In this document: in pieces, positions 1-5,010 of the stretch
Layout of the letters: every line of letters begins with the position of its first letter
Position numbering within the stretch: position 1 is the stretch's first letter
Source of the DNA: Actinomycetota bacterium
GTDB taxonomy: Bacteria; Actinomycetota; Actinomycetes; Streptosporangiales; Streptosporangiaceae
DNA: 7,790 nucleotides
Direction of reading: 5' to 3'
Assembly: GCA_003140115.1 (NCBI GenBank)
Contig: PLIQ01000214.1
Span: forward strand, 21,891-29,680
Translations under genes and position numbers: made by a program
Notes under the pieces: generated by a model
Databases searched by the model: none
The model's input: only the letters and a program-made list of their open reading frames with translations
What the model was told of the DNA's origin: nothing

Positions 1-2
1 CG

Positions 3-887
3 GGCGGCGTCTTCGCCCGGTCAGTAGCGCGCTCCCCGTGGGGATTGCGGCTGCCCGGGACGATCCAGCTGGCTTTGCATACTGTGGTCCAGGGCCGCGC
101 ATGGCTATGGCTCGACGATCCGGGAGCTGCGCTGGAACTTGCGCCGGGTGACCTGGCTCTCGTGCCAGGGGGGCCGGACCATCAAGTCGCGCACAAGCCG
201 GGTGCGGCCTGCATCTCACCCGAGCGCTTCCGCGAGCAGCATGCCAATGACGAGCACACCGGCCACCAGGAAGCCACAGTATTCCTGTGCGGCGCCTACC
301 GGTTCTCCGGCGACGTCGGCCGCGGCCTGATCCGGACTCTGCCACCGACCCTGCTGCTGCGTACCGCCGCCCACGATCCACTGCACGACGTTATTGCGCT
401 GCTCTCACGGGAGCTGAGCGGTCCGGCCCCGGGGCAACAGACCGTTCTGGACCGCCTGCTCGATGTCTTGCTGGTGCTGGCCCTGCGCGCTTGCTTTGAG
501 CAGAGCCCGACGTCCCCTCGCTGGTATCAGGCCTCTAATGATCCGCGGCTAAGCCCCGCCCTGCATGCGATCCACGCCGAAGCCGGCCACCCCTGGACCG
601 TGCCCGAACTAGCGTCCCTCAGCGGGCTGTCCCGCCCGGCCTTCGCCCGGAACTTCGGACGATCACTCGGCCAAGCGCCAATGCAATACCTAACCGACTG
701 GCGGATGACCCTCGCCCGCGACTACCTGCGGACCGGCGAGCTGACCGTGGCCCAGATCGCCAACCGGACCGGCTACGCCACGCCGAATGCCTTCGCCGCG
801 GCATTCCGCCGACACCACGGACAGCCTCCGGGCCAGTGGCAGCGAGGCGAGTTGGCCAGAACGCTTGAGCCCATTCATGGTGGGTGA
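3..887 (+). CDS. AraC-family transcriptional regulator with cupin-type sensor domain (5' end outside window)
   Basis: This is a DNA-binding regulator whose start lies left of the window. The frame is open from base 3, and the 14 codons before the first in-window TTG (base 45) already read like the family N-terminus (FARS, then SPWGLR). The TTG is therefore not the real start; probably 10-25 residues are missing. The 294 visible residues hold a cupin/AraC-binding domain (about 1-115; LALHTVVQGRAWL and a PGDLALVPGG turn), a helical linker, and a complete double helix-turn-helix at about 198-280. The first HTH begins WTVPELASLSGLSR and the second includes LTVAQIANRTGYATPNAF. Regulators of this type usually sense a small molecule and control a neighbouring enzyme operon; the ligand and target cannot be read here. 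Its last 198 nt overlap the reading frame of the convergent gene. The HTH is well conserved, so this strand is the genuine coding strand in the overlap. Confidence 0.93.
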   Translation, partial: GGVFARSVARSPWGLRLPGTIQLALHTVVQGRAWLWLDDPGAALELAPGDLALVPGGPDHQVAHKPGAACISPERFREQHANDEHTGHQEATVFLCGAYRFSGDVGRGLIRTLPPTLLLRTAAHDPLHDVIALLSRELSGPAPGQQTVLDRLLDVLLVLALRACFEQSPTSPRWYQASNDPRLSPALHAIHAEAGHPWTVPELASLSGLSRPAFARNFGRSLGQAPMQYLTDWRMTLARDYLRTGELTVAQIANRTGYATPNAFAAAFRRHHGQPPGQWQRGELARTLEPIHGG

Positions 888-2408
888 GAGGCCTTTCGGA
901 AGCGGCCGCGCTAAGCGAGTCCCGTTCCTGGCCGCACCGTAGCCGATCAGCGCCGCGAGCCCGAGCGCACTGCGCGGCGCGTAGGCGATGCGCCACAGTC
1001 CGCCGTGGGCGGCCGCGTTCGCCTCGTCCTGCCAGGGGTGCGGCTGCGCCGGGCGGCCGGCCTGCAGGTCGTGGACGAGCAGGGCCGCCATGAGCGTCTT
1101 GGTGGTCGCGGGCTCGAAGACCTCGACGCCGAACCGGGGGGCGCCGATGTACGCCGCCGCCAGCGCCCGGTTCTTCAGCACCGACCGGGTCCGGGTGGGT
1201 GGGGCTACGTTCATCGACACGTCCGCGCCCTCGTCCCGGGCGACCGTCGCGCGCCAGCGGTGCACCCGCTTGGCCAGCGCGTAGTTGGGTCCTTGCTGCG
1301 GAATCAGGCTGTCGCAGATGCCGGGGTCGGCGCCGGGCGGGTAGGCGCGGCGCAGCACTCGCCCGCCGGACAGCGCCCGCAGCGGCCAGCCGCCCAGCTT
1401 GGCCGCGGGGGACCGCGCGGCGTAGGCGCGGTTGGACTGGGCGACCGCGTCGGCCGGGACGGCGAACACGTCGGTCGGCGTGGCCAGGAACGCGAGCGCG
1501 ACATCGCCCCGCGTAGCCGTCACGCGCGTGGTCAGCGCGTCGACCGCGCTGGAGAGCAGCACGTTGGCCGCGCCGTCGGCGTAGACGTAGTTGCCCAACA
1601 CCAGCGGGCCGTCGACGGCCGTGAGCCAGTCGGCCACGGCCGGGATGTCCTCGGTCAAGTCCAGCCCGGCCCGCTGCGCGAGATCGGCGTCGCCCGCGAC
1701 GGCCGGAACGAGCAGCGTCCCCGCGCTGCGCCGCGCCTGCGTCAGCACCTGCTCCCAGATGACCGGCCGGGGCAGGTCCAGGCCGATCACCCGGGCACCC
1801 CAGCTCAGCAGCACCGGCAGCGGGCCTACCTCGGCGCCCGCTCCGAGCACCACGATCGTCCGGCCGGGCAGGGCCAGCCAGTCCGGCTGCGCCGCGACCG
1901 CCCGGACCGCGTCCGCGCACGACGGTTCGATCACGCCGTCGGTCACCCACGCATCGAGCCTGCGCAGCAGCGCATCGCCGCGCAGCCGGTCACCCCGGTA
2001 CGGCACCGACAGCTCGCGTTCGGCCACCCCGGTGCCCGTCACCGCGATCGCGGCCACCTCGCCCCGCGCGGGCGCGCGCGCCAGCGCGTCGAGCCCGGCT
2101 TCCTCGCCGTCGCGGCCGGTGATCCGCATCCGCTGGTGCAGCGACGCCAGCCCGTCCCGGGCCACCGACACCGCCGCCTGCCTGGAGGCCAGCCCCGCCT
2201 CGATGAGCCCGCGGAAGTGCGTCAGGTAACCCGTGCGCCAGTTGGCCTCCCGCTCCGCGGCGTCGGCCGCGGCGGCATCGACTCCGCGCAGCGCATCGGC
2301 GACCACGGCCCGGCCCAGCGCCGAGGTGCTCCGCCGCCCGTCGGCCGACACAGGGAAGGCCACCACCCCGGTCGGCTCGCCGCCGCTCAATCCCGCTTCC
2401 GCCGTCAC
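690..2408 (-). CDS. Uncharacterised protein with Rossmann-like GxGxxxGP motif; probable aberrant C-terminal extension
   Basis: I do not recognise a named function. The GTG start at 2408 gives 572 residues; a GTG at 2444 (12 codons longer) is the alternative, and neither has a clear ribosome-binding site. The N-terminal part (about 1-150) is helical and Ala/Arg-rich. Around residues 183-200 a beta-strand followed by VVLGAGAEVGPL and then a strand ending VIGLDLPRP looks like a nucleotide-binding Rossmann start. The C-terminal half has distinctive blocks: LGNYVYADG, GICDSLIPQQGPNYALAKR, SMNVAPPTRTRSV and FEPATTKTLMAALLVHDLQ, then GGLWRIAY near residue 485. That looks like a coherent domain ending near GYGAA (about base 940). 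The remaining frame down to 690 is low-quality and antisense to the AraC HTH. In the adjacent frame stops lie at 947-949 (TGA) and 911-913 (TAG), so a one-base change may have destroyed the original stop. It is divergent from the hydrolase-P450 pair. A nucleotide-dependent enzyme is possible but unproven. Confidence 0.8.
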   Translation of the reverse strand: MTAEAGLSGGEPTGVVAFPVSADGRRSTSALGRAVVADALRGVDAAAADAAEREANWRTGYLTHFRGLIEAGLASRQAAVSVARDGLASLHQRMRITGRDGEEAGLDALARAPARGEVAAIAVTGTGVAERELSVPYRGDRLRGDALLRRLDAWVTDGVIEPSCADAVRAVAAQPDWLALPGRTIVVLGAGAEVGPLPVLLSWGARVIGLDLPRPVIWEQVLTQARRSAGTLLVPAVAGDADLAQRAGLDLTEDIPAVADWLTAVDGPLVLGNYVYADGAANVLLSSAVDALTTRVTATRGDVALAFLATPTDVFAVPADAVAQSNRAYAARSPAAKLGGWPLRALSGGRVLRRAYPPGADPGICDSLIPQQGPNYALAKRVHRWRATVARDEGADVSMNVAPPTRTRSVLKNRALAAAYIGAPRFGVEVFEPATTKTLMAALLVHDLQAGRPAQPHPWQDEANAAAHGGLWRIAYAPRSALGLAALIGYGAARNGTRLARPLPKGLSPTMNGLKRSGQLASLPLARRLSVVSAECRGEGIRRGVAGPVGDLGHGQLAGPQVVAGEGHPPVG

Positions 2409-2557
2409 CAGACCATCATGGCGAACCTGAGCGGCCCGGACCACTGTCGGCGCCAACCAGGTCCCGCCTGGCCGCCGCCAGAAGTACCCGGGCCCGCGGC
2501 CATACTGAGAGCCTGCTGATCCTGGTGTTACCACTACCCAGCTGGCACCCGGCTGGC

Positions 2558-2563
2558 TAGAGT
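2558..2563 (+). promoter_or_regulatory. Candidate -10 element for the hydrolase-P450 operon
   Basis: TAGAGT is a common form of the actinobacterial -10 hexamer and lies 52 nt before the hydrolase GTG. The hexamer 17 bp upstream (TACCCA, 2535-2540) is a poor -35. The same gap holds an 8-bp palindrome CCAGCTGG (2538-2545) and two GCTGGC copies 11 bp apart (2541, 2552) that could be a regulator site. No convincing promoter was seen for the divergent gene on the other strand. Confidence 0.3.
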
Positions 2564-2605
2564 CGCACCAGGCAGCGGAGTGCCGACAAGCGGCAACGGC
2601 AGGGT

Positions 2606-2609
2606 GGAG
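2606..2609 (+). promoter_or_regulatory. Ribosome-binding site that decides the hydrolase start
   Basis: GGAG within a purine-rich run (2601-2610) sits 6 nt before the GTG at 2616. It favours this start over the in-frame GTGs at 2580 and 2604, because conserved hydrolase sequence begins just after 2616. Confidence 0.65.
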
Positions 2610-2615
2610 ACCAGC

Positions 2616-3377
2616 GTGACGAGTTCGTATGTGACCGTGGGATCCGGGGACCACCACGTCCTGGCGATACACGGCTGGTTCGGCTCGGCCCGCGGCTGGG
2701 GCTCGCTGCCCGAGTTCCTGGACGGGTCGGCCTATACCTACGTCTTCATGAACCTGCGCGGCTACGGCGACCGCAAGGAGGTCATCGGCGAGTTCACCGT
2801 CGACGAGGCGGCCGCCGACGCGCTGGCCGTCGCCGACGACCTGGGCTGGGACCGGTTCTCGGTGGTAGGACATTCCATGGGCGGGAAGATCGCCCACCAG
2901 GTGCTGCTCCGGGCGCCGGACCGGGTACGCGCGCTGATCGGCCTCAATCCGGTGCCGGCCGGCGAGGTGCCCTTCGACGAGTCGAGCTGGGCGCTGTTCT
3001 CCGGCGCACCCGCCCATCCGGCCAACCGGGCCGCGATCATCGACTTCACCACCGGGAACAAGCTGACCAAGACCTTCATCAACGACGTGGTGCAGCACTC
3101 GCTGGACAACTCCTCGGTCGAGGCGTTCGCCGCTTACCTGCCGGCCTGGGCCAAGTCGGACTTCACCGCGCAGGCCAAGGTGGACACCGCCACGCCGGTC
3201 AAGCTGATCGTCGGCGTCAACGACCCGACGCTGTCCGCCGATGTCATGGAGCAGACCTGGCGGGTCTTCTTCCCCGAGGCCGAGCTGACCATCCTGCCGG
3301 ACGCCGGGCACTACCCGATGTTCGAGTCTCCGGTGTCGCTCGCCACGTCCATCGAGGAGTTCCTGGGGCGAGATTGA
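2616..3377 (+). CDS. Alpha/beta hydrolase
   Basis: This is a 253-residue cytoplasmic alpha/beta-fold hydrolase with no signal peptide or membrane segment. Visible elements, in order, are the oxyanion motif HGWFGS (His19-Gly20), the nucleophile elbow VVGHSMGG (Ser87), the acid in GVNDPT (Asp203) and the catalytic His in DAGHYPMF (His232). The Ser-Asp-His triad is complete and the length is normal for a compact member with a small cap (about residues 120-185). A GTG start at 2616 is chosen from the GGAG six bases upstream; a GTG at 2580 would add 12 unconserved residues. The stop TGA overlaps the TTG start of the P450, so the two genes are probably co-transcribed and translationally coupled. 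The substrate is unknown. With a P450 partner, ester or lactone hydrolysis in a catabolic or tailoring pathway is a reasonable inference. Members of this fold also include dehalogenases and epoxide hydrolases, but a Ser nucleophile argues for esterase/lactonase-like chemistry. Confidence 0.92.
   Translation: MTSSYVTVGSGDHHVLAIHGWFGSARGWGSLPEFLDGSAYTYVFMNLRGYGDRKEVIGEFTVDEAAADALAVADDLGWDRFSVVGHSMGGKIAHQVLLRAPDRVRALIGLNPVPAGEVPFDESSWALFSGAPAHPANRAAIIDFTTGNKLTKTFINDVVQHSLDNSSVEAFAAYLPAWAKSDFTAQAKVDTATPVKLIVGVNDPTLSADVMEQTWRVFFPEAELTILPDAGHYPMFESPVSLATSIEEFLGRD
3365..3368 (+). promoter_or_regulatory. Ribosome-binding site for the P450 inside the hydrolase 3' end
   Basis: GGGG followed by CGAGA lies 5 nt before the TTG at 3374, supporting a TTG start that overlaps the hydrolase stop as TTGA. 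Confidence 0.5.
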
Positions 3378-4705
3378 CGCCGTCCCGGCCGGACACCGAG
3401 ATCGTCTTCGACCCGGCTACCTACACCGAGGGCGTGCCGTTCGGCGCCCTGGACCGGTTGCGTCACGCCGCCCCGGTCTCGTGGGTGCCCGAGATCCCGA
3501 TCCTGGGCTGGCCAGAAGGCCCCGGGTTCTGGCTGGTGCTCAGGCACGCCGACGTCGAATCCGTGCTCACCAGGCCGAAGCTGTTCTCCTCCGCGCTCGG
3601 CGCGACCCAGATCCGGGACCCGGCCACGCCGCAGGCGCTCGGCTACGTGCGGCGGATGATGCTCAACATGGACCCGCCCGAGCACGCCCGGCTGCGGCGG
3701 CTGCTGAGCCGCTCGTTCACCCCGCGGGCCGTCGCCAAGCTGGAGGATGGCATCCGCGGGCACGCCCGGGCCATCTGCGACCGGGTCTTCGCCGGCCCGC
3801 GGGGCGAGGCCGACTTCGCCAAGGACGTGGCCGCGGACCTGCCCCTGCTCACCCTGGCCGACGTGCTGGGCGTGCCCGAGCAGGACCGCTGGCTGCTGTT
3901 CGACTGGTCCAACCGGGTCATCGGCTACCAGGACCCCGACTACGCCTCCTCGGCCGAGTTCGACCCGGCGCGGGGCACGCCGATGGCCGCGGAAGCTCTC
4001 GCGGTGCGACCGGCCCCGGACCGGGACGGCCGGATGCCCGACCCGCGTACCCGCGAGGGCATGCCCGACCTTTACGCCTACGCCCACCTGCTGGCCCAGG
4101 AGAAGCGGCGCCGCCCCGCGGACGACGTGATGTCGATCCTGCTGGCCCAGTCCGACGAGGACGGCGGCCAGGTGTCGGCGGCCGAGTTCGAGAACATGTT
4201 CTGGCTGTTCGCGGTGGCTGGTAACGAGACGCTGCGCAACGGCCTGCCCGGCGCGTGCATCGCGCTCATCGAGCACCCGGACGCGCAGCGGGAACTGCGC
4301 GCCGATCCGGCTCTGATGCCATCCGCGGTCGACGAGATGCTGCGCTGGTGGACGCCGGTCATGACCTTCCGTCGCACCGCCGCAATCGATTGCGAAATCG
4401 GCCCGCAGCCCGTCCGCGCCGGTGACAAAGTGGTGGTCTCCTTCACCTCCGCTAACCGGGACGAGGCCGTCTTCGCCGACCCCGGCCGGTTCGACATCCG
4501 CCGACAGCCCAACCCGCACCTGGTGTTCGGCCACGGCCCGCACTTCTGCCTAGGCGCGCACCTGGCCCGGATTCAGATGAGCGCGCTGTTTACGGAGGTG
4601 CTGGCCCGCACGTCCTCCCTCGTCTTCGCGGGCCAGCCGTCGTTCCTGCGGTCCAACTTCCAGCGTGGCGTCAAACGCCTCCCGGTCGCCTGGACCGCCG
4701 CCTAG
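3374..4705 (+). CDS. Cytochrome P450, CYP124/125/142-like
   Basis: This is a 443-residue soluble haem monooxygenase. All defining P450 elements are present: the helix-C region NMDPPEHARLRRLLSRSFTPR (about 98-118), the I-helix oxygen-activation motif AGNET (282-286), ExxR as EMLR (Glu321, Arg324), and the haem loop FGHGPHFCLG with the proximal Cys at 392. The blocks NMDPPEH, WSNRVIGYQDPDY and AGNET resemble actinobacterial CYP124, CYP125 and CYP142, which oxidise the ends of sterol side chains or methyl-branched lipids. The true family needs a search. Two oddities are a Leu after the I-helix Thr, where that group usually has a second Thr, and what looks like a longer F-G region (about residues 195-232, Pro/Asp/Arg-rich), which may reshape the substrate entrance. 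The TTG start overlaps the hydrolase TGA. No ferredoxin or ferredoxin reductase is encoded nearby, so electrons must come from partners elsewhere. Confidence 0.95.
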   Translation: MTPSRPDTEIVFDPATYTEGVPFGALDRLRHAAPVSWVPEIPILGWPEGPGFWLVLRHADVESVLTRPKLFSSALGATQIRDPATPQALGYVRRMMLNMDPPEHARLRRLLSRSFTPRAVAKLEDGIRGHARAICDRVFAGPRGEADFAKDVAADLPLLTLADVLGVPEQDRWLLFDWSNRVIGYQDPDYASSAEFDPARGTPMAAEALAVRPAPDRDGRMPDPRTREGMPDLYAYAHLLAQEKRRRPADDVMSILLAQSDEDGGQVSAAEFENMFWLFAVAGNETLRNGLPGACIALIEHPDAQRELRADPALMPSAVDEMLRWWTPVMTFRRTAAIDCEIGPQPVRAGDKVVVSFTSANRDEAVFADPGRFDIRRQPNPHLVFGHGPHFCLGAHLARIQMSALFTEVLARTSSLVFAGQPSFLRSNFQRGVKRLPVAWTAA

Positions 4706-4726
4706 CACCGCCCGTGTAGGAGGCCC

Positions 4727-4755
4727 TTGCCCCGTCTCGGACATCTTGATATCTT
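4727..4755 (+). promoter_or_regulatory. Probable promoter giving a leaderless transcript of the RHH gene
   Basis: TTGCCC (4727-4732) and TATCTT (4750-4755) are separated by 17 bp and match the sigma-70 type consensus at 4 of 6 positions each. Transcription would start near 4762, only a few bases from the ATG at 4765. No Shine-Dalgarno-like purine run precedes that ATG, which fits leaderless translation. Confidence 0.55.
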
Positions 4756-4766
4756 GCTATCACTAT
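4743..4766 (+). promoter_or_regulatory. Candidate ribbon-helix-helix operator: 8-bp direct repeats
   Basis: ATCTTGAT (4743-4750) is followed directly by ATCTTGCT (4751-4758), then a degenerate third unit beginning ATC (4759-4766). The repeats lie in the only AT-rich patch of the region and cover the predicted -10 and start point. Tandem short repeats read by stacked dimers are typical of ribbon-helix-helix repressors, so autorepression by the next gene is inferred. A GATATC palindrome (4748-4753) lies inside. Confidence 0.45.
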
Positions 4767-5010
4767 GACTGAAACGGGGCCCGGGAACACCCGGACTAAG
4801 AACATGGTCCTGCGGCTTGATCCCGCACTGGCTGAGCGGCTGGCGGCGGTGGCCGAGGTGGAGGGCCGGTCGGTGTCCGACGTGGCGCGCGAAGCGATCG
4901 CCGCGCTGGTCGAGGCCCGGCGCGCAGACCAGCGGTTCCGCCGCCTGCTGGAGGACAACCTGGCGCGGCACCAGCGCCTGCTCGACCTGCTCCGGGACGA
5001 TCAGCCATGA
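4765..5010 (+). CDS. Ribbon-helix-helix (CopG/Arc-type) DNA-binding protein, antitoxin-like
   Basis: This is an 81-residue protein with a classical ribbon-helix-helix fold. The beta-strand is KNMVLRLD (about 12-19), helix 1 is PALAERLAAVAEVEG (20-34), the turn is RSVSD and helix 2 is VAREAIAALVEARR (40-53). The remaining 28 residues form an Arg/Leu-rich amphipathic segment ending LLDLLRDDQ, the usual partner-binding tail in antitoxins. Such proteins dimerise, insert the two-stranded sheet into the major groove and usually repress their own operon. The ATG follows a plausible promoter by a few bases without a ribosome-binding site. The stop overlaps the next start as ATGA, so the two proteins are made together. 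In toxin-antitoxin operons a small DNA-binding protein before a Doc-like gene is the antitoxin. Here the partner appears inactive, so the role may be purely regulatory. Confidence 0.88.
   Translation: MTETGPGNTRTKNMVLRLDPALAERLAAVAEVEGRSVSDVAREAIAALVEARRADQRFRRLLEDNLARHQRLLDLLRDDQP

Noticed and set aside
45..887. TTG at 45 as the start of the AraC gene
   Set aside because: The frame is open to the window edge and family-like residues (FARS, SPWGLR) lie upstream of the TTG.
880..915. Terminator hairpin after the AraC gene
   Set aside because: Only a 3-bp CTT/AAG stem and self-complementary GGCC/GCGGCCGC segments are present, with no T-run; this is ordinary GC-rich sequence.
1005..2519. Long + strand open frame (504 codons) opposite the uncharacterised gene
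   Set aside because: It is Arg/Gly/His-rich without domain motifs and antisense to a frame with clear protein-like blocks; long antisense frames are expected at this GC content.
2445..2560. Promoter for the - strand gene (TAACAC and TATGGC)
   Set aside because: The spacing is about 20 bp and both hexamers match poorly.
2445..3311. Extension of the - strand uncharacterised gene up to 3311 (873 codons)
   Set aside because: The extra N-terminal part is antisense to the hydrolase and lacks protein-like sequence; GTG 2408 or 2444 is a better start.
3311..4543. Long - strand open frame (410 codons) opposite the P450
   Set aside because: It is antisense to a P450 with all diagnostic motifs; composition is typical of a high-GC shadow frame.
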